A DNA stretch of 64,000 nt from NCBI GenBank assembly GCA_963383645.1, contig OY726574.1, positions 55,107,477 through 55,171,476 of the forward strand, read 5' to 3'. Each line of letters begins with the position of its first letter. Position 1 is the stretch's first letter. Shown in pieces: positions 47,061 to 59,800 of this stretch. The notes under the pieces are model-generated. The model saw only the letters and a program-made list of their open reading frames with translations, had not been told where the DNA came from and did not search any database. Position numbers and translations under genes: made by a program. This DNA comes from Muscardinus avellanarius (lineage: Eukaryota; Chordata; Mammalia; Rodentia; Gliridae).

Positions 47061-47580
47061 TAGGAAATAGCTGCTTAGTTTGGAGAACGCATATCATTTA
47101 GTTAAAAAAAGATCACGGTATGCTTTGGGCTTTGCTCTGTGTTAGGCCTGGTCTGTCTCGTGTAGGGAGTGACTGTCTACCAACACGCAGCACTTTTCAT
47201 TTGAAAATAAAGTTGGCATCGCGATCTCCACGCAGCAGGCAGAGAGCCAAGGCTCAGAGACGTTACGTAAAATAAAAACGGAAAACATGACATTCTGTTG
47301 TGTATGGACCCGGGAGGCTTAGGCTTAGCAGAAATCGTTTTCTATTTGAAAATAATATAAATTATTCTAATGTTCATCTTTTTAACTACCTCATGACAGC
47401 TGCTTGGCCATGAATTTCAGTGGTAAACTGATATAAGGTTTTGTGATGATACCCCAGAAACGAAAATAATGAAAGCATATACAAGGAAGAACTTTAATCT
47501 GTTACCTATAATATACGACACGGAGACAATAGATCAATTATTATCATTGTTGAAGAGGTATAGATTAAAAGATAACTCAA
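47061..47580. other. Unique sequence
   Basis: Nothing recognised. Confidence 0.45.
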
Positions 47581-47791
47581 CTGGGCATAGTGGTGCATGC
47601 CTGTAATCCCAGTACCTGGGAGGCTGAGACAGAAGGATAGCGGGTTTGAGGACAGCTTCAGTGATTTAGTGAGACTCTCAACAACTTAGCGAGACCATGT
47701 TTTGTTTTGTTTCAAAACAAAAACATAAAGAGGGAGGTGTGTAGCTTGGAGGTAGAATGCCTCTGGGTTCCATCCCCAGTACCACACATAG
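47581..47791 (+). repeat. B1-ID SINE
   Basis: Full plus-strand copy; the linker contains a tttgttttgtttcaaaac duplication. Confidence 0.85.
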
Positions 47792-47792
47792 T

Positions 47793-48122
47793 TGCACTAA
47801 TTTGAATCCCACCGACAGTGTATCGGAGTTCCCACTTCTCCACATCCTCGCCAGAATTCATTATTGTGTTTTTAATGATTGCCATTTTAATTGGAGTTAG
47901 GTGAAATCTCAGGGTAGTTTTGATTTACATCTCTCTGATTGCTAATGATGTTGAACATTTTTTCATACACTTATTGGTCATTTGTATTTCCTCTTTTATG
48001 AAGTGTCTATTTAGTTCACTTGCCCATTTTTGATAGGATTATTTGTTTTTTTGGGGGGCAGTTTCTTGAGTTCTCTGTATATTCTAGATATTAGTCCCCT
48101 ATTCCAGGAATAGCTGGCAAAA
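47793..48122 (-). mobile_element. L1 ORF2 fragment
   Basis: Minus-strand ORF2 C-terminal part, closely matching 18418-18750 of the L1 above (cccacttctccacatcctcg, gattgccattttaattggag). Truncated at both ends. Confidence 0.85.
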
Positions 48123-49476
48123 ATCCAGTTTAAAGCTGGATATACTTTTATAATGAAATATCAAAATGTAGTACCACTGGTTTGATGTTGAAAGTTGACC
48201 GTTATTTTGGTATCTATCTGTGGCATTAATAGTATAATACCTAATAGCATAGAATAATCCAGTAATTTGATAGAATACCAGACTGGACTTTGCTGGATTA
48301 TTGGAATTTTAATGAGATTTGTCTAGGGATGAGCATCTGGCAGGTGGCTGAACCCAAGATGGCAAATGAGTTCGGTGCAGTTTTCCTCTTCTGATACTGT
48401 TCTGTAGAGAGGTTATTGGATAACTGTGCTGATGAATGACATACACAAGAGAAAATATATTGTTTTGAGAGAGAAAAGCACAATTCTGTAACATGCGACA
48501 GAAAACAAGTAAGATATATAAGTTTTTTTTACAGTTACCAGAATGTGGTTCTTAGCTAGCCAAGAACCCAATTATCCTTGATTCTTTTAAAGGGGTGCCT
48601 TGAGAGTACTTTGCTTCCTTTAAATTAGTTAACTGCATTTTTGTGAAATCATAAATTTTTCTCTTCTACCCCATTCAGAGCCTGAGTCATGATCATGTCT
48701 TCTCTTTCAGTGAGATTATTGTAGGATCAAGGCCAGATGAATGTCAGAAAAAAACAGGGCTTCAGTATGTGGCACTTCTAGAATCTCCTATCAAGGAATG
48801 GCCAGGCAGATTTTAAAAACAGGAGCACATGGTGTTGAGGCAAAGAGGAGACAGGTGGAGAGAGGGCGGCCCGGGCAGATGGGAGTGTGATGGGCGTGTG
48901 TGGCAGGTGTAGGCCTCTTGCTGCGTCTTCTGCAGTTGGTGAGGGCTGGACCTGCTTTTTTCTGCTCCCTTGTTCTTGCAGCTCTGAAGGGCAGAGTAAG
49001 AATGTAGAAGAGACCAGTCTATGCAGGGTGCTCTGCCCAAAGCATATCTTTCTTCTAAGTCTGAGAGAGCATTGCCTGAAACCAGATCTTGTGCACAGGC
49101 AAGAAAAGGAGAGAAAGCGGGTTCATAGGGTGATCTTCCTGCTCTGCCACCGTGAAAAGCTAGAGATCACCAGCCTGGATCCTGAGGAGGCATCTCTGAA
49201 TTGCCCACCTCACTGGCCCAGGGGGCGGCATTTCTCCGCCAGCTTCCATCTCCCTTGCTCCATGATGGCCCGTGGATGCGATTCACTCAGGCTTCCAGAT
49301 TGCACACAGGCGAAGGCAGTGGTGTTGGGGAAGCTGCGAGGCAGCAGGGAGACATGGTTGACACACAGGGGGTCCTGCCAGCAGGTGTCAGCGGAGGCAA
49401 CCATCCAACACCCCATGCCGTAAAATTCTTAATAATTGTACAACAAGTAGCTTTTCATTTTCTTCTCTTCCTTTTC
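48123..49476. other. Unique sequence
   Basis: No recognised gene or repeat. The plus frame 48887-49423 is open for 178 codons in a GC-richer stretch but shows no family motif and ordinary composition; likely chance. Confidence 0.4.
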
Positions 49477-49660
49477 ATTTTTTTTTGATACTGGGGATTA
49501 ATCATTCTACCTCTGAGCTTCACCCCCAGACCTATTTTATTTGTTTTTAAATTTTGAAATAGGATTTCATTAAGTTGCTGAGTCTGGCCTTAAACCTTCA
49601 ATCCTCCTGTCTCAGCCTCCCAAATCCTGGGGTTACAGGTATGCACTACCACGCCCGGCT
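49477..49660 (-). repeat. B1-ID SINE
   Basis: Shortened ID half (tactggggattaatcattct), linker and B1 half. Confidence 0.82.
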
Positions 49661-49799
49661 TACATTTTCAATTTTCACTGGCCCTCCAGATTGTGTAGTC
49701 CTCCTTGCCTGTCAGATTATGTTGCATGATTCTGGCCATCGAACAAGGGCTGGAGTTCTAGGGAACATAAGATAAGTCACACTGAGTGTCTGATGTACT

Positions 49800-49980
49800 G
49801 GTTTAATGATGATAGTATCTTATGAGTCAGGTGCTACTCTCCAATTCTAGAGAGGAAGAGCCATATTCAGGTGAAGAAGTTAGTGTGATGGTTAAGGTTG
49901 GTGGTGAATGATGGAGCCAGGACTCAAGCAAGTCCTGGTCTAAATTGAGAGTCTTCACTCTACCCACAATGCCTGTGTTT
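49800..49980 (+). repeat. MIR SINE
   Basis: MIR words in order: gtatcttatgagtcaggtgc, gtgaagaagttagtgtgatg, gagccaggactcaagcaagt, tctaccc. Confidence 0.6.
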
Positions 49981-50282
49981 TTGTGCTTGAAATAGAAAGC
50001 AGAGCTGCTGCTGATAATCAAGGATGTGATTTTTTTTTTTTCTGCGTTGAATCTTCTGGGTTGACTGTAAAATGCAGGCATGATCCTGGTGAGCTATGAG
50101 AAATGCTCTCATCACATTCGGACACACTAGGAACTCGGTATGGACACCTGAGTAGACCTAGATCTGCCACTCCTTAAAATTTCCTTCTTCTTTTTTAGAT
50201 GAGTGAGAAGAGAAGCCATAGCAGCTAGCCAGAGATAACTCAGGGAAAGAGGCATCTGATACACATTTTAAAATGGAGATTG

Positions 50283-50515
50283 GACTTCCGGGAAGATGGC
50301 AACCGAGAAAAGCAGGGTTTACGAGTCCTGCTAACACTCGATCTCTATTGCCACTAAATCAGCGCTTTTCATAGCCAGAAAACACTATCATCAGAGAGAT
50401 AAAAAATATGAACACAAGGGACAGAGAAAAAGAAGTCCAGAAGAACAACCAGAGACCAGAAAAGAAACCAGCCCGCAATGTAGTGGTGGAGCCGCGCTGG
50501 CGCCATCTTCATGGT
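50283..50515 (+). mobile_element. L1 5'-terminal fragment
   Basis: Plus-strand start of an L1 5'UTR: ggacttccgggaagatggca (YY1-type AAGATGGC at 50293-50300), then gccagaaaacactatcatca, aligned with the complement of 33152-33020. Only ~235 bases remain; ORFs and 3' end are absent. It ends in a palindrome at 50507-50533. Confidence 0.8.
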
Positions 50516-50533
50516 TTGGCTCAAACCATGAAG
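50507..50533. repeat. Palindrome at L1 breakpoint
   Basis: 11-base arms cttcatggttt / aaaccatgaag around a 5-base loop, exactly at the 3' end of the L1 fragment. Confidence 0.9.
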
Positions 50534-50536
50534 CTC

Positions 50537-50588
50537 TTGTTTTAGCCTATTAAATACTGGGATTACAGGCATGCACCATTATGCCTAG
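50537..50588 (-). repeat. B1 end of a SINE
   Basis: Only the first ~50 B1 bases (tactgggattacaggcatgc). Confidence 0.65.
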
Positions 50589-50677
50589 TGTTTCTTTTTT
50601 TAAAAAAATTTTTTCCTCTGAAAACCTCACCCCAGTTACCAGGATGTGGCTAATTTTACTGAGAAGGACTCAGCCCT

Positions 50678-50808
50678 CCTCATTTTTTGTTTTGAAACAG
50701 GATCTCACACGGTTGCTGAGATTCTTGCTAGGTTACTGAGGCTGTTCTTGACCTGAAATCCTCTTGTCTCAGCCTCCAAAATATTAGGATTTCAGGCATG
50801 TGCCGCTC
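50678..50808 (-). repeat. B1 half of a SINE
   Basis: Linker and B1 half (ttttgaaacaggatctcaca ... ggatttcaggcatgtg). Confidence 0.7.
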
Positions 50809-53298
50809 AGGAGGAAAGAGAATTTACAATCCCAGATCCAATTAGAAAATTCCAGGTGAGCACAGAGTCCTGGCTTAGGCCACACATTCTTCCCATCTGG
50901 AACCACTTGGGCTCATATATGCATATTCATGAATAAAAATATCTGTGTTCTTTAATTATTAACTTTTTTCATTACAAAGAAGTCCTAATGAAGAAGGTAG
51001 GAGATTTTATTGAAGTAGAGTGTCCACGGCTGTTGTCCTTCAACAAAATTTAGAAAACAATGAACTAGAGTTAAAAAGTGACACTTTCCTCTATTGTTAT
51101 TATAAACAGATGTGAACTGAAATTTAATTTTTGTGTGTCGTGGTCAACATACTTGAGGATGATGACTACATCAGGATGTCATGATGTGTTTTTAGAACTA
51201 GATTGCATGTATGAAGGAGTGGATTGAGGAAAGAAAAAAGGCAAGAAAGACTCAAAGGAAAGTAAACATCTTTTTGTGAACTGTTTGAAGCTAGAAATGA
51301 AAACTATGCTTCTTGTGTACATAGAGGGGAACATATTTATTTTTGAAAAGAAGACTCCTTAGACTTCTTGAAAATGTGGTTTTTATTAGAGAAGGAAACC
51401 AGAAGTTTTTATATCTTCCTTGCTATGAAAAGAGATTTGCAACCAAAGCATGGCTTCCAAATGTATTTTCTTTAGAAGATGTTCTTTGCGTTTTGAAACC
51501 CAGGTCCATAGGCTTTTCTGGCTTAACTGCCTTTATTAATAATAGGTGTAAGGAACAGCTGTGGTACCCCACCAGGTGAATCAATGCAAGTCACGATGGA
51601 TGGGGAGACTGAGGCTTGCATTCCTCTTTGAGGGGCCTGTTGAGTAAATATGCTGCCCAGTCCCTTTGCTAACTACAGAGTTACTGGGATCTTTAAAGAA
51701 ACTCCTAAACAAGCAGCCCCAAATAAAGGGAAAAAATGAATGAATAGTACAGATTATAGATGGTTTCTTATAATCCAGTGCAGATTATATATTGTTTAAT
51801 ATAGTCCACTGGCATTTTCATTATTCAAAACACTAAGGAATTAGATAACTAATTTCCTCGGTTGCCTCAGAGCCTGTGCATTTGGGGAATTGAACAGAGC
51901 AGTGTGTTTCTCAGAGACAGGGTACCAGTCCAGTCAGCCCTGGCTACAGTTGCTATGCATCTTCCTGAACAATTGTAGCTAAGTCAAAACACACACGATG
52001 TATTAAATTTAGTCCATTAGAGGTGTTGAGTACTTAAGTGTTTATTATAGTTTTCTCAGTAGTTTTCTGAAGTTAAAAAAAGTTAAAGCTAAAAGAAGGA
52101 AAAATGCTCCAAGGGAATTTATTATAATAGAATTATTTTGTTAAGCAATTAATTATGCCCTCATTTTTATGAAATTGGTGTGTTGGTCTATGCCCTCTAA
52201 GAAGCAGTCACCAAAATGAGACTGGTTGTGCAAGGATCTCAGAGGAAGGCGCCCGTGTTAGAGAGAGTGGGGAGGAAGCAGGAGAAGTTGGAGGAACTGT
52301 CAGGCTACGAAGCAAATCTGACCTTAGCAGCTTTGTTATAAGGAAGCCTGGGCTGGTGGTCTTGAGATACAAGGTCACGTGGACGAGGGTCAGCAGACAG
52401 CAGCATGGAGGTACAAGGCCTGGGTGTGTGGTGGTCTTGGGCTTTCTGGCTCTTGTCCCTAACATCTGACTACAACTGCAGGAATGCCCTGGGTTAGACT
52501 GCACAAGCTGACCCGGCCACTCCAGTGAGACATTCCGAGACATCAGTTCTTTGCTGCTGCACGCTGCCTTGCTTGGGGTAATGGTTATGCAGCCAAGGTG
52601 ACTACGACTGATGCATCCAGGGAAGGTGGACTGGTGTTCAGGTTTTCTTTGTTGTCAGTAGACATCTTCCTAGTGCACTTCTCCCAGGGTGCTGTTCTTT
52701 TCAGATTTCCAGCTGGATATGATGGTTTCGTCTTGCCTTATCTCAGCCCAAGGCCCTTTTTGCTGACTCAATGTAAACTCATGACCTTAATTTATTAAAG
52801 CATATATGCACGTGCTCGCTCCACGGTGCTAAACTTTCAGTGCCTTTGAACTTTCTTTATTCATTTTTTTAAGCCTTGGAAACTTATTTTCCTTACCCTC
52901 TTTCTTTCTCAGGAGTTAAGTGGATGTGATTAGACTGAAGTCAGCATTTGTTGGGCCTTTCAAGTTGCTCACTTGGCCACATTGTTAGGTTCGGTGTCTC
53001 CACTAGTGCCTTAGGGGTCTTCCCTCCAGATAGCGTTTCTATTTCTGTTTCTGTTTTTCTCATGCCTGTCTTGCCTGGGGTTTGGAAACAAAAACTTTGA
53101 ACTTTGCTTTGTCATGGAGGAAGTAGTTCTAATAGTGAGCACCCGCGCCTTGTTCTGGGTCTTGATGTCCCTGCACGCTATAGGCAATGTGTATTTGTAA
53201 ATGATTATACCGAAGCATTCTTATCAGTGAGTTAAATTGTATTTTATAAAAGCAAAAACCAATTTTGCTTAATAACTGTGATCCTAAAATGTGGAATG
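50809..53298. other. Unique sequence
   Basis: The longest stretch without a nameable repeat. No exon-like block seen; 52160-52560 is GC-richer and may be an old LTR remnant, not assignable by eye. Confidence 0.4.
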
Positions 53299-53311
53299 TA
53301 AACTAATTTCT

Positions 53312-53527
53312 TTTTTTTTTTTTTTTTTTGTGGGTCTGGGGATGGGACCCAGGGGCATTTGACCTCCGAGCTACAACCCTTGCCCTATTTTTTTTCTTTA
53401 TTTTGAAACAGGGTCTCACTAAGTTGTGGAGTGCCTCGCTAAGTAGCTGAGGCTGTCTGCGAACCGTGATCCTCTGGTCTCAGCCTCCAGAATACTAGGA
53501 TTACAAGTGTGTGCCCCCACGCCCAGC
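53312..53527 (-). repeat. B1-ID SINE with target duplication
   Basis: gtaaactaatttc at 53299-53311 and 53528-53540 brackets a full minus-strand copy. Confidence 0.92.
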
Positions 53528-53649
53528 GTAAACTAATTTCAAACTCCAATAGGATCTAGAAATATTCTTTAAGTGAATCTTACAGTGAACACTTCCATGT
53601 AATAAATAGGATTTCCCTAATTTGTAGATATTTATAATGTTTTCATGTT

Positions 53650-53826
53650 TGTTTGTTTGTTTATGATGCTGGATATTGAATTCATGGGTATTTGACTTCT
53701 GGGCTACATCCCCAGCTTTATTTTGTTTGGAAACAGGGTCTCGACAAATTGCTGAGGCTGGATTTTGAACCAGTGTTTTAGCCTCCCGAGTCCTGGGATT
53801 ACAGAAGTTTGCCACCATGCCCTGCT
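53650..53826 (-). repeat. B1-ID SINE, old
   Basis: (GTTT)n start, diverged ID half, linker and B1 half ending ccaccatgccctgc. Confidence 0.75.
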
Positions 53827-53929
53827 GTAATATAGTTCTAAGTGGGTCTGAAATTGTTGGAAAACAAACAGGAAAGGTTGGGAGAGGTTGACAGAGGAAG
53901 AAATCCTCAAGTGACTTTTCTGTTGTATG

Positions 53930-54052
53930 TGTGTGGTACTGGGGTTTGAACACAGGGACCGTTTACCCCAAGCTATACCCCAAGCTCTTTTTTATTTTTT
54001 GTTTTGAAACAGAATCTCGCTAGGTTGCCGAGTCTTGCTAAAATAGCTGATG
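53930..54052 (-). repeat. B1-ID SINE, B1 half truncated
   Basis: ID half, linker and the first part of the B1 half. Confidence 0.7.
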
Positions 54053-54321
54053 CTATTCAACTTACTGGCTAATATCTTCTATGGAACCTAGTCTGTTTCT
54101 ATCTGCTAAGGACCTCTTCTCAAAAACCTTGGAAATGACATCATATCTTACTTGATGACTAGCCAGAACATGATTACATGGTTTAAATTGTTTCTTGAAT
54201 TAAATGTGGTTGTCTGTGTCTTCATAATAGGGAATGTCAGCTGTTTCTCACTCCCACAGTTGCTGGCCAGCAGACCCTAGACCCTTCAGTAATTTCCATG
54301 TAAAATCTGGAGTGCAAGTTG

Positions 54322-54665
54322 TCTTTCTTCATTTGGGTGGCTATAGCAACATACATTATTCTGAGTCATTTATAAACATCAGAAATGTATTATTTTTCAT
54401 CGCGGAAGTGTGGAAGTCCAAAGTGCCAGCACATTCAGAGTCTTGTGAGGACCTGTTTCTCATAGATGGCGCCTTGTTCTGTCCTCAAGTGGTTGGTAGA
54501 AGGGGGAAAGGGGCAGGTGTCCTTGAGCCCCTTAGAAAGAGCACTGAGCCCACCCACAAGGGCTGTCCTCACGACCTACTCACCTCCTAAGGCCCCACTA
54601 TTGCATCAGCATAATGTTTTAACGAATTTTGGAGGGACACAAACATTCCGACCACAGCAGATATT
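54322..54665 (-). mobile_element. MaLR-type LTR
   Basis: Reversed MaLR words in order: tcatttgggtggctatagca, tataaacatcagaaatgtat, gtccaaagtgccagcacatt, cacgacctactcacctccta, ttttggagggacacaaacat. Confidence 0.75.
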
Positions 54666-55087
54666 GCTGTTGGTATGTCAAAGCCCTTCCCCTTTTTATT
54701 TCTGCCAGCACCTCCACTGTCGTGGACCACAGTGATTGGCCCAGTGGTGGGCACCTGGCCCTTGCTGGGTCAAGGATTCCCTGTGGCCTCAGTGGGGCGG
54801 GGGAGCTGTGGGCTGCGGGAGGCCAGGAGGCCTTCCTTGGTAAGGTGAGGTGAGGTTGGCATCAAGAGCCCGACAGAGGTGAGGCAGGGAGGGACAGTGT
54901 TCCAATTCCTGGCCCCTTTCTGCTCTTTCAGTGGGTGGTGTAAGTGAACCCCTTATATCGTTTAACTCCTTTCTTTTTCCTAGGCTAGTAAGGATTAGTC
55001 CCCTCTCCTCTACATGAAATCTAAAGAGTCTATAAAGGAAGAAATTTCACTACATGCAACATTTCATAAATTTTAGTAGACTTTGCC
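54666..55087. other. Unique sequence
   Basis: Moderately GC-rich; nothing recognised. Confidence 0.45.
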
Positions 55088-55170
55088 TTTTGTTTTTATT
55101 ATGGCTCTGGGGTTCAAACTCAGGGCGTCACACACACCAGGCCTGTGCTCCACACTGAACTACAACTGAC
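55088..55170 (-). repeat. Stand-alone ID-type SINE, old
   Basis: ctggggttcaaactcagggc and the tRNA-loop-like section; no B1 half. Confidence 0.5.
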
Positions 55171-55171
55171 T

Positions 55172-55658
55172 TTGTGGTTTTTTTAGTGTGTGTGACGCTG
55201 GGGATTGAACCCAAGGGCATTTTTTTCCTTCTTTTTTTGGTGGTACTGGGGGTGGAACCCAGGGGCTTTTTAAAAATTTATTTTTATTTTTTATTTTTTA
55301 TTTTTTTTACCTCTGGGCTATACTCCCAAGCCTATTTTGTATTTTATTTGGAAACAGGGTCTCAGTAAGTTGCTGAGAGCCTCACTAAGTAGCTGAGGCT
55401 GGCTTCAAACCTGTGTAATCCTCCTGTCTCAGCCTCCCAAGCACGGGGATTACAAGCGTGCGCCACCATGCCCAGCTTGAACCCAAGGGCATTTTACTTC
55501 TGATCTACACCCCCATCCTTATTTTATTTTTTAGTTTGAAACAAAGTCTCACTAAGTTGTGGAGGGCCTTACTAAGTTTTGCGGAGAGCCTTACTAAGTT
55601 GCCGAGGCTGGCCGTGAACCTGTGATCCTCCTGTCTACAACTGTGGACCACCACACTC
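55172..55658 (-). repeat. Nested B1-ID SINEs with 19-bp duplication
   Basis: Outer minus-strand SINE invaded in its ID half by a full SINE at 55224-55476. The target ttgaacccaagggcatttt is present at 55205-55223 and 55477-55495. The outer B1 half has lost its core. Confidence 0.9.
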
Positions 55659-56639
55659 AGCTTTGACTTTGTTGTTTTGAAGAAGAGGGGATTGTATTGG
55701 GCATTTCCCTTAAAATATCTCTTTTTAAGCTGTGATCTGTTGAAGGTTTCCCCTCCCTTCGAGCCTCACTGCCTTCCTCCAGGTACACTCCATTTGCTGT
55801 TGCCATTGGCGACTTGGGTTTCTTCCTATTCTCTTGCTCAAGCAAAACATTTCTCTCTTAAAAAATAAATGCTGAGTGCTTTTCCTCTTGCTACCCGAAG
55901 CCCAAACAATTTATTACTATAGTGAAGGGGCTTACCTCAGCATCTTAATAAAGGTGATGTTTTCCCTACAAAGGAATTTTTGGACCAACTGCTAAGAGAA
56001 TACAATTTTCTCCATATTAGAACACTTGCAGTGTTTTAAGATCATTTTCTTCACTAATTAAGTAGTTTACTGCCATTTTCAAGGCCCTACTTCAGCACAT
56101 TTTATTCTAAATAGCCAATTCATATCTCTTACTTTCTTATTCTGCCCAATTTTCCATGCAGTTCTAGACACACCTCTCACCAGCGTCTACTGCTAACTTC
56201 CTAAGCTGACTAATATCATCTAAATATTTTTATTGAATTTTTGAAATTCTATCACTTCTGCATATTTTATAATTTAAGTGAAATGTTTGAAATGGCCTGT
56301 GATTTTGCTCCAAGTAGTTGCATAGACCATGCTTAACAATTCCTCCCTTCCTCTCACTTGCCCCTCTCCTCCAACTATTTTTTGCAACCATTTTGCTATT
56401 GAAATGGAGGAATGTCTGGGAGGAGAAAAGATTGGAAAGGAGAAAAGAACAATTCTCTTAAATCATTTCCATGTTCCTGAGAAGGGAACTTCTGGAGGAA
56501 GGTGACCAATAGATCTCCAGCGTGAGGCACAGGTTTTCCTCGGAAAGTTTAGCAAGAATACATGAAGAGCTGGGGTTAGTGCTTAAGGAGATTGATAATG
56601 CCTCAATTTCCCTGATTGTGCTGGATTAAAAAAATGGCT
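55659..56639. other. Unique sequence
   Basis: Nothing recognised. Confidence 0.45.
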
Positions 56640-56840
56640 ATTACAGGGGCACAGAGGTGTACCCCTGTAATCCCGGGTGCTGGGGTGGGGGCTGAGGCAA
56701 GATCCAAACTTTGAGGCCAGATCAGGCAATTTAGTGAGAGCCTGTTTCAGAATGAGAAAAAGGGCTGGAGGGTGTAGCTCCAAGGTAGAAGACCTTTGGC
56801 TTCAATCCTCAGTACCAAAGGGAAAGAAAACAAACAAGAA
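56640..56840 (+). repeat. B1-ID SINE, diverged
   Basis: B1 half with G-rich core, linker, ID half (ggagggtgtagctccaagg). Confidence 0.75.
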
Positions 56841-58009
56841 ACAAAACAAGACTGGGAAAGTAATTTAGTAGGAGTACAGGAAAGCACCAGGAGTCCCTAG
56901 ACCTGTCAATTGTGTGCTTTTCTCTAGCCGCATTCAGATGTGTAGGTACAGGAGCGGTATAGGTGGGGTGCTGGATTTAATAATGATCGCCTTTAGAGTA
57001 CAAGAGAGTTAGAGAGGATGAAGATCACTGAACACAGAGGCGAGAGAATAGTTACAATAATGACCCACAGAATGAATGTTAGCCCCCCACAGGGCGCGGG
57101 AGGTGATGACATGTGGGGAGGGGCTCGGGGAGAAGTGGATCGAATACAACCTTGTGAGGAAGGATACTGATATATTCTTATTTAGCATCTGGCACTGGTA
57201 AACGTTGTTATCTTGGATAAATCAGTTAAATGTACCGATGTCTGCAACCAGAGAGTTGGGACTGAACTGGAAGATTCAAACAATCTGCCGTTGTATGACT
57301 GCACAGTTCACTATTCTATGATCCACATAAAAGTAGCACATAACATTGACACTAATGAAAAATATCCTTGATTTATAAAAATTATACCGGTAAACGTCTG
57401 CTGAAGTTTCTCATAACATCTCCACATTAATTAGCCACCACTTGTTTCCTTCACTTGGAGGTTGCATTCTTTCTGGATGAGTACAGAGTTGCATTTTTAG
57501 CACGGGTATTGAGACATCCAGTGGGATATATCTGGGATCACTGGGATTTTGGGCCAGTGACCACACCGTAAGAAAAAGGAATGCTGGGTTTCTGTCCTGC
57601 CTCTAACTCTGTCCTGTTTTCTGTAAGTCACATATACCGTTTTTGCTGTGATTTATTGAAAGTTTTAGAAACTTCAAAATTTGTACTTCATTTGAATATA
57701 TGACTAAGCCAGGGTCAGACACGGATTCCTGATAGAAGAGATATGGCTGTATTCTTTTTACTTGTTCATCAGATTAAATAATAGCAGCCATGACAGCATA
57801 CTGAGGAGAAATGAGAGCAAGTAAAACGTCCCAGCATCCTGGCTAATGCAACACATTTCAGTGGAGAAGCTTCCCGTGTCTGTGCCATTGTTCCCACTGG
57901 CAGTTACAACCACCACCGCATCTGACTGGCTTGCAATTTCTTCAAGCTTGATTTCTGTCTTCCCCTGTCTCTCACTACAGTTTATCATCACATGGCTTCC
58001 AGGAGTGAT
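56841..58009. other. Unique sequence
   Basis: No gene recognised. 57230-57480 is AT-rich, non-repetitive and contains an acattaattagccacc homeodomain-type site; possible regulatory DNA, untested. Confidence 0.35.
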
Positions 58010-58455
58010 ATTTTAAAGAGTGAATCAGGACGTTTTACTCCTTGGCTTGAAAACCACCATTGATTTTCCATTAGATTCAGAATAAAATCCAGACTCCTCC
58101 TTTTTTCCTTCAGTATCTTATCGGAACTGGCCTGATCTCTCTTTGACCTGGTCTCAAACCGATTCCACTTCATTCGCCGTGCTGCAGACACACCCTCTGC
58201 ACTTCCCCAAACATGTGGAATTCTTCACCATCTCAAGACTTGGTGCTCTGTATTAGATAGCTCTTTCAAATCCTGCAGGGCTGACCGTCATGAGAACTTA
58301 TCTTTTCTGTTTGTCTTTTGGTCTTTGGTCTCTGCTTGATCTAGACAGAATTGTGTTTTATGTATGCACGTGTATATCTCTGTGGCTGGTGTAGCCTCTG
58401 TGCTTAGGAAAATATCTACAAGGTGCTCAGCAAACACTGTGTAATGAACAACAGA
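58010..58455 (+). mobile_element. L2 LINE 3' end
   Basis: Plus-strand L2: attagattcagaataaaatc, gccgtgctgcagacacaccc, then the 3' end with aaggtgctcagcaaacactg. Ancient. Confidence 0.6.
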
Positions 58456-58495
58456 GGGACCGCAAAAGCGGATGGAGTGGAAGTTAGCTAGCTTG

Positions 58496-58690
58496 TGGCT
58501 AGGCATGATGGCACACGAGTAACTCCAGTACTTGGGAGGCAGACACAAGGCGTGCAGGTTTAAGACCAATTATTAGCAATTTAGTGAGACTCTCAGAAAA
58601 CCTGTTTCAAAACAAAAAATTAAAAAAAGGTCTGCGGGTGTGGCCCAGAGCTAAAATGTTTCTGGGATCAGTCCTAAGTACAAAAAAAAG
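58496..58690 (+). repeat. B1-ID SINE, diverged
   Basis: B1 half, linker and ID half (ggtctgcgggtgtggccc). Confidence 0.78.
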
Positions 58691-58800
58691 TAGCTAGCTC
58701 AGTGGGGCTGGGCTACTATATTCTAAAATACGGTTTATGTTTCTTGTCCCGCAACTATTAAATATTTAACGTCTTCAAGTCTTGAAAACGTGTAGCCTTC

Positions 58801-58980
58801 AGCTGGGTGCGGTGGTGCATGCCTATAATATAAAGACTTCGGAGAACCACAGGGTTGGGGCCAGTACGTGGTAACTTAGCGAGATCTTGTTTCAAAATAA
58901 AAATATAAAAAATAGAAATAGAGCTTGAGGTGTAGCTCAGAGGTAGAATGCCCCTGGGTTCAACCTCCAGTACCTCTCCT
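58801..58980 (+). repeat. B1-ID SINE
   Basis: B1 half with diverged core; clear ID half (gaggtgtagctcagaggtag). Confidence 0.82.
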
Positions 58981-59380
58981 CTTCCCCACACAATATGTAG
59001 CCTTCAAGATTACCCACTTAAGACTTAAATAGCTCTGTAATTTTATTTCTAATGTTTATACCAACTAAAGTTTTGGTTCTTAGTGACCATATAAGAAGAA
59101 AATAAGATATAGAATGTACAAGCAACACAAGGTCACAAGCGAGAGTGAAGAAGCACAGCCAAAGGGTGAGGGCCATCAGGGAGGAGAGGAATCAGCAGAG
59201 GGACAGAGGGACAAAAGGGCTTGGGAGGAGAATGACAGCAGAGTTTCCTCTAGAGTGGGGACATTTGTTTCCCCATCTGTCAGATAGCGGCACTGTTGAC
59301 AACTGGTAATGTCTATTTTAAGATATCAGAGAGCTTTTGATTTTTAGAAGCAGATTCTTTGTTATGTAACATAGTTTTTC
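58981..59380. other. Unique sequence
   Basis: Nothing recognised. Confidence 0.45.
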
Positions 59381-59597
59381 TTTTTTCTTTTTTTCTTTTT
59401 TTGGGGGTACAGGGATCGAACCCAGGGGCATTCTATCTCTTAGCTACCCCTCCAGCCCTTTTTACTTTTTATTTTGAAAATGGTACCACAGAGTTGTGGA
59501 TGGCCTTGCTATGTTGCTGAAGCTGGCCTCAAACCTGAAGTCCTCCTGTCTCAGTCTCCCAAGTTCTGGGATCACAGGTATTTACCACTGTTCCAGG
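59381..59597 (-). repeat. B1-ID SINE
   Basis: T-rich start, ID half with ggatcgaacccaggggc, linker and B1 half. Confidence 0.85.
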
Positions 59598-59786
59598 CAT
59601 CCTAAAAGCAGATTCTTTATTGTTTTTCTTGATTACGAATAAATTGGGGGAAAAGGGAAAGCGGTGTGTATGTGTGTGTGCTCAAAAAGAGGAAAAACCA
59701 ATAGGTGCAGCGACCATTACATAAGACAATGTATGCCGCTCAGCATGAGCATTTCAGGGGAAGATTTGGTGTCTTATAATGTTGCG

Positions 59787-59800
59787 GTTACCATGGTGAC
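59787..59800. promoter_or_regulatory. Possible RFX X-box
   Basis: GTTACCATGGTGAC, one mismatch from the palindromic RFX site. It lies in unique sequence with no repeat around it. Confidence 0.3.

Noticed and set aside
48887..49423. 178-codon plus-strand open frame in non-repeat DNA
   Set aside because: No recognisable domain, no splice or start context, ordinary composition. A frame of this length in a GC-richer stretch can occur by chance; only conservation or transcripts would revive it.
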